Assembly: GCA_022432975.1 (NCBI GenBank)
Contig: CM039515.1
Span: forward strand, 20,773,554 to 20,837,553
DNA from: Begonia masoniana
Lineage: Eukaryota > Streptophyta > Magnoliopsida > Cucurbitales > Begoniaceae
Direction of reading: 5' to 3'
Length of the DNA: 64,000 nucleotides
Notes under the pieces: generated by a model
Database searches by the model: none
The model's input: the letters and a program-made list of their open reading frames with translations, nothing else
Told to the model about the DNA's origin: nothing
Made by a program: the position numbers and the translations under genes
Shown: positions 20,801 to 31,427 of the stretch, one piece after another
Layout: the number at the start of each line of letters is the position of its first letter
Numbering within the stretch: position 1 is the first letter of the stretch

Positions 20801-22211
20801 GAGTATTTGAAGAAGGTTCTAGGGAGTTATTTCCTTGAAGGGTATCTGAAGGCTTGTCTAAAGAAAGGGAATTCAGATTCTTCTCTAAAGAATCGTCCTC
20901 ATCCACATTGATTGTGGGTTGAGGGGTCTCATCAAAGTTGACATGAACAGATTCTTCTACAACTAGAGTCATTTTGTTAAAAACTCTATAGGCTTTACTA
21001 GAAAGAGAATAACCAAGAAAAATTCCAAGATCAGGTTTGGAATCGAATTTTCCTAAGTTATCCTTAGTGTTAAGAATGAAGCATTTACAACCGAAGGCTC
21101 TAAAGTACTTAACAGTGGGGGTTTTTCCATTCCAAAGCTCATAAGGTGTTTTATCAAGAATAGGTCTTATAGAAACCCGATTAAGCAAATAACAAGCTGT
21201 TGAAACAGCTTCTGCCCAAAAATACTTTGGAAGAGAATTTTCATTAAGCATGGTTCTAGCAAGCTCTTGGAGAGACCTATTTTTTCTCTTAACAACTCCA
21301 TTTTGTTGAGGGGTTCTCGGAGAGGAGAAATTGTGCTCAGTTCCATATTTGAGACACAAGAGTTCAAATTTCTCATTTTCAAATTCTCCATCATGATCAC
21401 TACGAATAGCAACAATGGTGAGTTCTTTTTCATTTTGAACTCTTTTCCTAAAGCTAGAGAAGATATCAAAGGTCTCATTCTTTGACTTCAGAAAGTATAC
21501 CCAAGTGAATCTAGAGAAGTCATCGACAATGACATAGGCATAGAGTTTTCCACCTAGACTGGCTACATTAGAAGGACCGAAGAGGTCCATGTGAAGAAGC
21601 TGAAGAGGCTTGGAGGAAGAGATTGCATTCTTTGATGCAAAGGAACTTTTGATCTGCTTGCCCATTTGGCAAGCTTCACAGACCTTATCCTTCTCAAAAG
21701 ATATCTTGGGAATCCCTCTAACTAAATTATCCTTAGTAATCTTAGCTAAGGTATCCATACCTACATGACCTAATCTCCTATGTCAAGTCCAACTATCAAC
21801 CAGCAAATTAGCAGCAAAACACTTTTCATCAACAAGTTCAAAGAAATTTAAATTAATAATATACACATTCTCTCTTCTATACCCTTTGAACATAATTTTA
21901 CTATTAGTCACATCTTTAATCACACATTCATTTGATTTAAATATCACTTTATAACCTTTGTCACACAATTGACTGATGCTAAGCAGATTGTGTTTTAATC
22001 CCTCTACTAACAAAACATTTTCAATAATGGAATTAGAAGGATTACCTGTATTGCCATTGCCAACAATTTTTCCTTTCTGGTTTCCATCAAAAGTGACATT
22101 TCCTTTCTTCTTATTGACAACAACAAATTTGGTTGAGTCTCTCATCATGTGCCTCGAGCATCCACTGTCGAGGAGCCACTGGTTTCTCCCGGGAGAACAT
22201 TCAACCTGCAA
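20775..22211 (-). pseudogene. Copia protease and integrase
   Basis: From 22211 the frame shows the protease active site WLLDSGCSRHMM and the later words EGLKHNLLSISQLCDKGYKV. TGA at 21783-21785 falls just before the integrase zinc-binding HRRLGH region, followed by VCEACQMGKQ. The integrase core gives LLHMDLFGPSNVASLGGK (first Asp), VAIRSDHDGEFENEKFELL (second Asp) and SPRTPQQNGVVKRKNRSLQE (Glu). Then come WAEAVSTACYLLNRV and FRAFGCKCFILNTKDNLGKF. The frame is lost at about 20775, where the RT frame takes over. It was part of a gag-pol polyprotein. Confidence 0.9.
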
Positions 22212-23289
22212 AATAGAATATCAAGTTGTCTTCTTTGGTACCCAAACCTTTTGCGTCTTAGAGTTAAGTCTGGTTCCCTTAGGAACCCATTAAAGTTTAC
22301 TACTTGATTCCCTGCTAAATTTCAAAGGACATTCATATGATTTATGTCTTATTTCATTACATGCATGACAGGTGGACGATTTAACAAAGAAGTTTTTATA
22401 AACTTTCTTTTTATTGGATCTTTCATAACCCAATCCTGCTTTGTCAAAAGTTACTCTTTAACTACCCAATAGCATATTTAAGTTCTTACTACCGTTAGTA
22501 AATTTCAGAACGATATTATTTAAGTTTTCATTTTTACTCTTCAGATCACTAATTTCCTTTTCATGAGAGTCGACTTCTTTAGCATGCTTTTTAACTAAAC
22601 ACAATTTTTCTTTTTCAACAGGTTATATTTAGACTTAAGCATGCTATATTGTTTGACTAAATCATTGAAGGCATCAATTAAATTACCTTCATCATCATCA
22701 CTATCGCTAGAAGAATGAATAACCTCATCCTCCTTGGCCATGAAGCACAGGTTAGCGACTTCCTCATCTTCTGAAGAAGAGTCGCTTTCACTGTCATCTC
22801 ATGTGGCCTTCATTGTCCTTTTCTTGTATTTCTTGGGGTCTTTCTTTGCATGAGGACATTCAGCCTTGATATGCCCGGGCTTCCAGCATTCAAAACAAGT
22901 GATCTCCTTTTCCTTTTGCAACTTGTCTCTCTTTGAGAATGTTTTTCTTTGCATCCTCTTTCTCTAAAGGAATTTGCCAAACCTTCTGGTAATGAGTGCA
23001 ATGTCCTCATCATCATCTTCTACCTCAGTGTCATCTTGTTTGCTTGAGGAGGCTTTAAGAGCAATGTCTTTTCTCTTGGAGTTCTCCTTTTCCTTGATAT
23101 CTTCCTTTTCATTTGCTCTCATGGTTATCTCATGTGTCATGAGTGAACCAATGAGCTCTTCAAGTTTCATTGCTTTGAGATCCTTTGCCTCCTGGATGGC
23201 TGTCACCTTGGGTTGCCAAGCTCTGGGTAAACATCGAAGAATCTTTCTCACAATTTCTTCACCTGAATATGTCTTACCAAGATCTTTCA
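22212..23289 (-). pseudogene. Copia gag, 3' part
   Basis: Reading from 23289 gives KDLGKTYSGEEIVRKILRCL, then AWQPKVTAIQEAKDLKAMKL and a charged region. A CCHC zinc knuckle CFECWKPGHIKAEC lies at about 22860-22902, followed by a Ser/Asp-rich stretch (DDSESDSSSEDEEVANLCF). Stops lie at 22964-22966 and 22799-22801. Between about 22212 and 22670 the frame is lost repeatedly. The N-terminal half lies beyond the inserted S3 at 27029-27512. Gag formed the particle and bound RNA through the knuckle. Confidence 0.8.
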
Positions 23290-23514
23290 TGTAACGACCC
23301 TAATAATGTACCCTTATTTCCCGTATTATTATTTTTATCCTAATAGACTTGTTAAGTCGAAATTGAAATCAGAAACCAAATTGTTAAAACGTTCGAATCT
23401 ATTTTGAAAACCACTTAATAAAACTTTAAAACAATTAAAAGAAAACTTAATTAAAAGTTAAAAACATATGAAGCAACGGAAACAAACAAAACAGGGGTAA
23501 AAACGTCCCAAAAT

Positions 23515-23772
23515 TAGGGGCGATCGATCGCCCAAAACAAGCGATCGATCGCCAGTTGAAAATACTGAGGGGCGATCGATCGCCCAAAATAGGCGATCGA
23601 TCGCCAGTTGAAAATACTGAGGGACGATCGATCGCCCAAAATAGGCAATCGATCGCCCATGACAATCGCCTGTTTTTGCCTAGAGATCGCCACTCCAGGC
23701 GATCGCCTGGCGTACCACGATTAAGGAGGGGCGATCGATTGCCAAGCTCTCTGGAAATTTTTCCAGAGAGCT
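23515..23772. repeat. GATCG palindromic cluster and CTCTCTGGAA hairpin of S3
   Basis: Three copies of a unit of about 53 bp combine GGGCGATCGATCGCCC and GGCGATCGATCGCCAG with GTTGAAAATACTGAGG. At 23745-23772 is a hairpin with 12-bp arms AGCTCTCTGGAA and loop ATTT, matching the hairpins in S2 and the weaker one in S1. Confidence 0.85.
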
Positions 23773-23850
23773 CCCCCCCCCCCCCCCCCCCCTTTTCCTT
23801 TTTCCTTTTTCCTTTTTCCTTTTTCCTTTTTCCTTTCTTCTTTTTTTTCT
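23773..23850. repeat. Poly-C run and CCTTTTT pyrimidine tract
   Basis: A run of about 20 C is followed by tandem CCTTTTT and TTTCTTC words, all pyrimidine on the plus strand for about 75 bp, directly beside the hairpin. Triplex (H-DNA) or G-quadruplex-prone DNA is possible. Assembly errors in the C run are also possible. Confidence 0.8.
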
Positions 23851-24784
23851 TTTCCTTCCTTCCCCTGCATACACAATTCCCTTACTATATATATACACAC
23901 TAAACCTTTCAATAATCATCAACATAAACTCACTCACAACCCCATCGATTTCTCACTTGCCAATCACCCAAAATAAACGACTCAAAACACGTTTAAAAAC
24001 ATAACCTAATTTCATAAAAACAAACCGCGTGGATATGTTTAAAAACCGAACATTTCCCTAATACCAAATATTTACAAAACAAGTTTCCAAAACGTTTAAA
24101 AACTTCAAAACATAAACCTATCAATTAGTCCAGATCCAAACATCCTATAATGTTCTATCTGTACAAATATTTTACCTAAAAATTTTCTATCTAAAATAAC
24201 CCAAAATACCTACATACGTCCCCACGGGTCATGAAACGCATCGACTGCACCAGTACACACCCGCGAGCCATCCTCCGCCAACTGCATCACTTCTCGGGTG
24301 GAGAGATCTCATGCTCACCTATACCCTGATCACCTACACCATACAGACAATCTATGAGCTAAAGGCTCAGTAAGTTTCGTAAATGCAATGCATGCTGTGC
24401 GTATGAGTTTCAGAAATCATGCAACATTTTCTTATCATTACGTCGCAGACATATTGTCACCGAGATATCAGCCCGCTAAATGGAAAGGATTCATCCCGCG
24501 TTCAGACAACCCTTTCTATCTAGCGGAGGGGGGTACATGCTCACATAAACAACAGCCATGCCTGAGCCCCACCTCGCGTGACCAGATAACAGATTACGTA
24601 GATTCATTTAGTTTCAGATGATGTGGTATTGTGACAGACCCCTTTGTGCCTATACAATAGATCAATAGCCCCCTTTCAGGCCACATCACTTTTCATGAAA
24701 ACATCGTGCGGAAGTTCATTTTCTATGCTCTTTTACAAAACCATATGCATGAACAACGTGCATAGACATAACATTCAACTATAT

Positions 24785-25925
24785 ACCATCAAGACAATAA
24801 AAGCATCATCCTATATTCTAAGAAGACAATAAAAAGCATAATCTATATTCTACATATATACCATCAAGACAATAAAAAGCATAATCTATATTCTACATAT
24901 ATACCATCAAGACAATAAAAAGCATAATCTATATTCTACATATATACCATCAAGACAATAAAAAGCATAATCTATATTCTACATATATACCATCAAGACA
25001 ATAAAAAGCATAATCTATATTCTACATATATACCATCAAGACAATAAAAAGCATAATCTATATTCTACATATATACCATCAAGACAATAAAAAGCATAAT
25101 CTATATTCTACATATATACCATCAAGACAATAAAAAGCATAATCTATATTCTACATATATACCATCAAGACAATAAAAAGCATAATCTATATTCTACATA
25201 TATACCATCAAGACAATAAAAAGCATAATCTATATTCTACATATATACCATCAAGACAATAAAAAGCATAATCTATATTCTACATATATACCATCAAGAC
25301 AATAAAAAGCATAATCTATATTCTACATATATACCATCAAGACAATAAAAAGCATAATCTATATTCTACATATATACCATCAAGACAATAAAAAGCATAA
25401 TCTATATTCTACATATATACCATCAAGACAATAAAAAGCATAATCTATATTCTACATATATACCATCAAGACAATAAAAAGCATAATCTATATTCTACAT
25501 ATATACCATCAAGACAATAAAAAGCATAATCTATATTCTACATATATACCATCAAGACAATAAAAAGCATAATCTATATTCTACATATATACCATCAAGA
25601 CAATAAAAAGCATAATCTATATTCTACATATATACCATCAAGACAATAAAAAGCATAATCTATATTCTACATATATACCATCAAGACAATAAAAAGCATA
25701 ATCTATATTCTACATATATACCATCAAGACAATAAAAAGCATAATCTATATTCTACATATATACCATCAAGACAATAAAAAGCATAATCTATATTCTACA
25801 TATATACCATCAAGACAATAAAACAAGACAATAAAAAGCATAATCTATATTCTACATATGTACCATCAAGACAATAAAAAGCATAATCTATATTCTACAT
25901 ATATACCATCAAGACAATAAAAAGG
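24785..25925 (-). repeat. 43-bp minisatellite (about 26 copies)
   Basis: The unit starts ACCATCAAGACAATAAAAAG and is 43 bp; copies are nearly identical, with one rearranged junction at about 25820. Two short related copies (ACCATCAAAACACTA) lie at the same place in S1, near 6110-6150. There are no unique spacers, so this is not a CRISPR-type array. Confidence 0.95.
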
Positions 25926-27028
25926 TATAACCTATAAAAGAACTAATCTTAACTACCCAACCAAACCATATAAACCAACAATTCACCAAAACTCCTCGAG
26001 ACGATATCGACGTACGGTGTAGGCAAATCGGCCAGAGTAAGTCACGAGAACTTACCTGTCGTCCGTAGCGCACTGAGTTCCATCCACGAGCGTTGTTCAC
26101 CTAAGGCAATTTCACAACAATCATCATTAAAGCACGTTCAAACCTTTAAGCGTCAAAACTAACGAAACTCTTAACTAACGAATTTCTTAAAAACTCTAGA
26201 ATACTTCATTGAGGCATTTCGTCGTGCATTTCACGTTCAACTTACCAAAACCTCTATTAACGGAGTTTCCTAAAACTTCGAAATCCATAAAACCCAAACA
26301 TTTCTCAACAAATCGTTTAACTTCGTCCAATAACGTCCAACACTTCCATTATCTTCACAACTACGACAAACTTATCGATCTCTAACCCTAAATCACATTT
26401 TTTACAAAACCCTAAACAAAACCCTAACTGTGTAACTTCATAAAAACTGAACAATAACCTTTTAAAACTATAGAATCATATCTAGAGTCGAGTTTGGGGA
26501 AGGAAACGTAAAGAACAGAGGAAGAACGGGCGTCGGAAGTGAGAACGGCGTGAGAAGGCGATGAAGGAATCGCCTGGAGAACAGAAGCTTTAGCGTGAAA
26601 ATGGTGAAGGAAGAAGAAGGCTTTTGCTTTTAATTAAAAATTTACTTTGCAAATTACCATTTTGCCATTTCCTTTGTTTTTATATTTGTTTCGTCCTTTG
26701 TTTCGTTAATTAACTAACGATTCGGTTTCTCCAAATTTTCTTATTTCGCCAATGACTTCAACTCATTGTCAGGGTCTTTTTAAAACTATCCGTTTGCAAA
26801 TCGGACCTCGTTTACTATTTTTACTAAAACGTCTTTTATATTACGATAAACGTAATTCTCGTAAAATTAGCGTTACAACTCCTAAAATTCTCGAAATTTC
26901 TTTAAAATCCATATTAATTATTAGTATCGTAATAACGCTTTCTTTTTGTAAAACAGACTTGATTTAACATATTTACAAAAATACAATTTATATTAAAATA
27001 TTAATATCCCGTAAAGCCGGGTATTATA

Positions 27029-27512
27029 TTCAAGCCATTAGTTATGTTAGTAAAATGAGTAAACATAGTGGAGATAGTCTCATCCTTTTGCATTGAAAAT
27101 AGTTCATACTCATGTACAAGTATATTCAGTTTATTCTCTTTAACCTAGTTGGTTCCCTCATGTGTGACTTCTAACAAATGCCATATCTCCTGTGCACTGT
27201 AACACCCCTGAACTCTATTGAACTCATCTCTATTCAGTGCACAATATAGTGTATTTATTGCTTTAGCATTTAGACTCAAATTTCTCTTTTGGATTCTGTC
27301 AATTCATGAGGGGCCTTAGGAACACTAATCTCGTTTTCAGTTTTCATGGCTCTAAATAGTCCATATTCTATAATATTCCATATATCATAGTTCATAGCCT
27401 GAACAAAAATTCTCATTCTTGACTTCCAATAAACATAATCATTCCCATCAAAGAATGGAGGTCTAGTAATAGATTGACCCTCTACGTGTGTAGTGTTGGT
27501 GTTGAATGCCAT
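27029..27512 (-). pseudogene. Copia gag, N-terminal part
   Basis: The start is set at the ATG giving MAFNTNTTHVEGQSITRPPF, followed by FFDGNDYVYWKSRMRIFVQA and MNYDIWNIIEYG, which are the conserved gag N-terminus of SIRE-like elements. The frame shows at least one stop (at about 27276) and runs with family-like words (AQEIWHLLEVTHEGTN, ENKLNILVHEYELF) to the S3 insertion. Confidence 0.8.
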
Positions 27513-27549
27513 TTCGAGTTTTATCACACTGCAGACAATATTTACCTCG

Positions 27550-27561
27550 CTCTGATACCAA
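27550..27561 (-). other. Primer-binding site of the SIRE-like element
   Basis: On the minus strand TGGTATCAGAGC starts 2-3 bases after the 5' LTR end CGATCCTACA; initiator-tRNA-Met type. Confidence 0.8.
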
Positions 27562-27562
27562 T

Positions 27563-28563
27563 TGTAGGATCGTTATTGTCTAAGAGGGGGAGTGAATTAG
27601 ACTTTTTAATATCTTAATTTCTTAATCTAATCGATTTCTCTCTTGTATTGAACTTCTAATTAACAGCAAATAATCTAGCAATAAAAGTAGAAGAGAGAGA
27701 GAAAAAACAACACCAGAGCTTTTACGTGGTTCGACCAAAACCTGCCTACGTCCACGCTTCAAGGTTTCCCCCCTTGAAGATTCTTTCCTTCTCCTCAGAG
27801 AAAAACCAAATCGCACTTCTCCGGCGTCGATCTACTGCCTTTTACAAAACCGGATTGCTATTCACGAGCGACAATCCACTGCCTTTTACAAAACTGTAAG
27901 AATGTAATTTTTAGCACACTTTACAGTCTCTCAAAATGATGAATCTCAAGTTCAGGAAAAATAGAGAGATGTAGAAGGAAAAATACAGAGAGTATTCAAG
28001 GCTTTTTGCTCATTCAAAGATAATTTTTGCAAAAAGTTCTTTGCTCGAGCTACAGTTTTTCGTTTTATACTCTCGTCTGCAATCTGAGTCTTCTTATAAA
28101 ATATGACCGTTGGAGAGCTTTCTGTACTCAGAAAAATGGTCGTTTGAAATTCAGGAGTCGCTATCGCTCGCTGTCTTTAAAGTCTCTGACGCTAAGTCTT
28201 TGGACGAGTAAGAATGGACGACTGCGCTGCTATTAGCGTGAACGACTGCGTCTTTACTATTCATTGTGGACGACTGCGTCTTTACTATTCATCGTGGACG
28301 ACTGCGTCTTTACTATTCATCGTGGACGACTGCATCTTACTATTCATCGTGAGACTATTAACACTTAGCCAAAATTGTTAGAAACCATAATACCCTTTTC
28401 AAGGATATTTCCAGATAAATGCAGTTTATGTCATAATCCAAATATGCAGTCCATGTATCTCAAAATAATCATCAGTTCACCAATATCATGTTAATCATAA
28501 TTATCCAGTTTAAACATAATCATCAAAAATATAATAGTTACTTAAACACATTTTAAGTTAACA
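27563..28563 (-). repeat. 5' LTR of the SIRE-like element
   Basis: About 1001 bp with ends TGTAGGATCG and AAGTTAACA on the plus strand. It is shorter than the 3' LTR by a deletion around 28350. The four or so 28-bp units at 28222-28350 are the likely source of the expanded array at 29097-29603. Confidence 0.9.
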
Positions 28564-29096
28564 GATATCATCAGGGGAAGATTCGCGAGGTAGATATACC
28601 CAAAACTACTTTCCGGACCAGATATGGGCACTTTTAGTTCTTAGTGCTACCGTTCAGGCTGAGTAATGCCCCAGCGGTGTTTATGAATCTTATGAACCGG
28701 ATCTTCCGACCATATTTAGATCGGTTCGTGGTAGTATTTATTGATGACGTCCTAATTTATTCGAAGAACCGCCGTGAACAAAGTGAGCACCTCTGTATTG
28801 TCCTGTAAACTCTAAGTGAGCACCAGCTGTATGCCAAGAAAAGTAAGTGTGATTTTTGGCAGACTGAGGTAAAATTCTTGAGTCATGTGGTTTCGCGACA
28901 GGGTATTTTAGTGGACCCTGCGAAGATTGAGGCCGTAGTCGATTGGCAACCACCCAGGAACGTTTCGAGATTCGCAGCTTCCTCAGCCTCGTGGGATATT
29001 ATCTGTGTTTTGTGGAGAATTTATCTTTTATTGCCGTGCCTTTTACCAAACTCACTCGCAAGGATGCGCGGTTTGTTGGGATGGGGATTGTCAGAA
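28564..29096 (+). pseudogene. G1 reverse transcriptase, first copy
   Basis: This continues the protein interrupted at 15429: [39 protein letters not shown], the catalytic word [14 protein letters not shown], and then [20 protein letters not shown]. It has stops (after RYGHF and after HLCIVL) and one base fewer than the second copy near 28960, which shifts the frame. It ends abruptly where the 28-bp array starts. Confidence 0.85.
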
Positions 29097-29603
29097 TGAA
29101 TCATCGTGGACGACTGCGTCTTTACTATTCATCGTGGACGACTGCGTCTTTACTATTCATCGTGGACGACTGCGTCTTTACTATTCATCGTGGACGACTG
29201 CGTCTTTACTATTCATCGTGGACGACTGCGTCTTTACTATTCATCGTGGACGACTGCGTCTTTACTATTCATCGTGGACGACTGCGTCTTTACTATTCAT
29301 CGTGGACGACTGCGTCTTTACTATTCATCGTGGACGACTGCGTCTTTACTATTCATCGTGGACGACTGCGTCTTTACTATTCATCGTGGACGACTGCGTC
29401 TTTACTATTCATCGTGGACGACTGCGTCTTTACTATTCATCGTGGACGACTGCGTCTTTACTATTCATCGTGGACGACTGCGTCTTTACTATTCATCGTG
29501 GACGACTGCGTCTTTACTATTCATCGTGGACGACTGCGTCTTTACTATTCATCGTGGACGACTGCGTCTTTACTATTCATCGTGGACGACTGCGTCTTTA
29601 CTT
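29097..29603 (+). repeat. 28-bp minisatellite (about 18 copies)
   Basis: Near-identical 28-bp units built on CATCGTGGACGACTGCGTC plus TTTACTATT. The unit derives from the copia LTR (28222-28350). Because 28 is not a multiple of 3 and no frame contains a stop, all three plus-strand frames are open for 500 bp; this is a by-product. Confidence 0.95.
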
Positions 29604-29757
29604 TCCAGATAAATGCAGTTTATGTCATAATCCAAATATGCAGTCCATGTATCTCAAAATAATCATCAGTTCACCAATATCATGTTAATCATAATTATCC
29701 AGTTTAAACATAATCATCAAAAATATAATAGTTACTTAAACACATTTTAAGTTAACA
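29604..29757 (-). repeat. Duplicated tail of the copia LTR
   Basis: Identical or nearly so to 28410-28563, i.e. the last 154 bp of the copia LTR. It proves that the tandem duplication happened after the copia had inserted into G1. Confidence 0.9.
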
Positions 29758-31378
29758 GATATCATCAGGGGAAGATTCGCGAGGTAGATATACCCAAAAC
29801 TACTTTCCGGACCAGATATGGGCACTTTTAGTTCTTAGTGCTACCGTTCAGGCTGAGTAATGCCCCAGCGGTGTTTATGAATCTTATGAACCGGATCTTC
29901 CGACCATATTTAGATCGGTTCGTGGTAGTATTTATTGATGACGTCCTAATTTATTCGAAGAACCGCCGTGAACAAAGTGAGCACCTCTGTATTGTCCTGT
30001 AAACTCTAAGTGAGCACCAGCTGTATGCCAAGAAAAGTAAGTGTGATTTTTGGCAGACTGAGGTAAAATTCTTGAGTCATGTGGTTTCGCGACAGGGTAT
30101 TTTAGTGGACCCTGCGAAGATTGAGGCCGTAGTCGATTGGCAACCACCCAGGAACGTTTTCGAGATTCGCAGCTTCCTCAGCCTCGTGGGATATTATCTG
30201 TGTTTTGTGGAGAATTTATCTTTTATTGCCGTGCCTTTTACCAAACTCACTCGCAAGGATGCGCGGTTTGTTTGGGATGGGGATTGTCAGAATGCATCGA
30301 GGAGTTGAAGTAGAGATTGACCTGTGCCCCGATTCTGACAGTTCCCGATGGGGACATTCCATATGCAGTCTATATGGATGCTATCTGGGTTATTGCGGAT
30401 CGGCTGACGAAGTTTGCGCATTTCATTCCCGTTCTGATGAATTTCTCAGTTGCCAAGCTCAGTCGATTATATGTGCAGCACATTGTTCTTCTTCATGGGG
30501 TACCTTTGAGCATCATGTCTGATCGTGATACTCGCTTCACTTTGGATTTGTGGAGAGGATTGCAGAAAGAGCTTGGTACTAAGACTAAGTTCAGCACTGT
30601 ACATCACCCCCAGACAGATGGGCAGTCAGATAGGACCATTCAGATATTAGAGGACATGCTGAGGTCTTGTGTTCTGGATTTTGGTAACAGTTGGATCAAG
30701 CACTTGTCACTAGTAGAGTTTGTGTACAACAACAGCTTCCAAACCAGCATCGGAGTCTCTCTGTTTGAGGCATTGTATGGCCAGCCATGTCATTCCTCTT
30801 TGTATTAGGCAGAAAAGGAGGAACGACTTTGGCTTGGGCTTGATATCATCCGAGAGACTACTAAGAAGATCCACCAGATTTGTGAGAGACTAAAGATAGT
30901 GCAAAGTAAGCAGAAAAGCTATGCCGACCTGAAAAAACGTGAGGTGGAGTTTGATATTGGGGCCTTTGTCTTTCTGAAGGTTCATCCTACCCATGGTGTC
31001 AGCAGGTTTGGGGTGAAAGGGAAGTTAGCCCCGAGATATGTTGGGCCATTTCAAATTACTGAGAGGATTGGAGTGGTTGCTTACAGGTTGGATTTGCCGC
31101 CTCAGTTGGGACACGTGCACGACGTATTCTACATATCGCAACTGAGGAAGTACATTCCAGATCCGTCTCACAGTGTTTCGTGGGGTGAGGTGCCCGTCCA
31201 GGATGACACGACGTATGATGAGGAGCCGAAGCGAATTTTGGGACGTGAGCTTCGGTTGCTACGTCGTTGAGAGGTTCCATACGTTAGGGTGCTGTGGAAG
31301 AACCATATGGAGAGGGAGGCTACTTGGGAGCTGGAGTCCGAGATGGCGGAGAGATACCCTTATTTGTTTTATGATTAG
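29758..31378 (+). pseudogene. G1 reverse transcriptase second copy, fused to integrase by deletion
   Basis: 29758-30290 repeats the first RT copy, here with frame kept through [20 protein letters not shown] and [20 protein letters not shown]. The RNase H start (APILTVPDGDIPYAVYMDA) joins directly to the integrase core (IWVIADRLTKFAHFIPVL), so most of RNase H and the integrase zinc finger are deleted. Then follow [40 protein letters not shown] and the C-terminal region KLAPRYVGPFQITERIGVVA. The end VRVLWKNHMEREATWELESE is a chromodomain-like tail. Stops lie at 30806-30808 and 31268-31270; the natural stop is 31376-31378. It is inactive. Confidence 0.85.
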
Positions 31379-31409
31379 TAGTAGAGGCGAATTTCGAGGA
31401 CGAAATTCA

Positions 31410-31427
31410 TAAAAAAAAGTGAAAAGA
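31410..31427 (+). other. G1 polypurine tract
   Basis: An A/G-rich run (AAAAAAAAGTGAAAAGA) lies directly before TGTAAAATCTGCC, the LTR start; the upstream GAGGACGAAATTC is usual in this lineage. Confidence 0.6.

Larger units (their letters stand above)
23290..27028 (-). mobile_element. Solo-LTR-like element S3 nested in the copia gag
   Basis: The left end is TGTAACGACCC and the right end CCGGGTATTATA. TTCA is present on both sides (23286-23289 and 27029-27032), consistent with a 4-5 bp target duplication with decay. Gag homology runs straight across the gap (NGL before, KDLGKTY after). Length is 3739 bp. Layout on the minus strand: leader-like DNA, block A (25993-26060), a 43-bp array, block B (24250-24385), a hairpin with a GATCG cluster, and a tail of about 228 bp. 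There is no coding capacity. Confidence 0.8.
15430..28563 (-). mobile_element. SIRE-like Ty1/copia retrotransposon (interrupted by S3)
   Basis: It is flanked by the 5-bp duplication GATAT (15425-15429 and 28564-28568) and interrupts the G1 reverse transcriptase. On the minus strand the order is 5' LTR (27563-28563), PBS, gag (split by S3), protease, integrase, reverse transcriptase, RNase H, an extra ORF, polypurine tract and 3' LTR (15430-16584). Without S3 it is about 9.4 kb. That size, LTRs of about 1 kb and an extra 3' ORF are typical of the SIRE/Maximus lineage. The coding regions carry several stops and at least one frameshift, so it is not autonomous now. Confidence 0.9.

Noticed and set aside
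24785..25925. CRISPR-like regular array
   Set aside because: The units are contiguous 43-bp repeats with no unique spacers, in a plant LTR.
788..27028. TGTAAYACCC-ended elements as DNA transposons with terminal inverted repeats
   Set aside because: The inverted repeats are short, the target duplications are 5 bp, the ends are TG...CA, and the sequence resembles the LTRs of G2/G3. Solo LTRs explain all of this better.
28943..29688. Three overlapping plus-strand frames of 168-239 residues
   Set aside because: By-product of the 28-bp repeat; they begin in a broken RT copy and have no start context.
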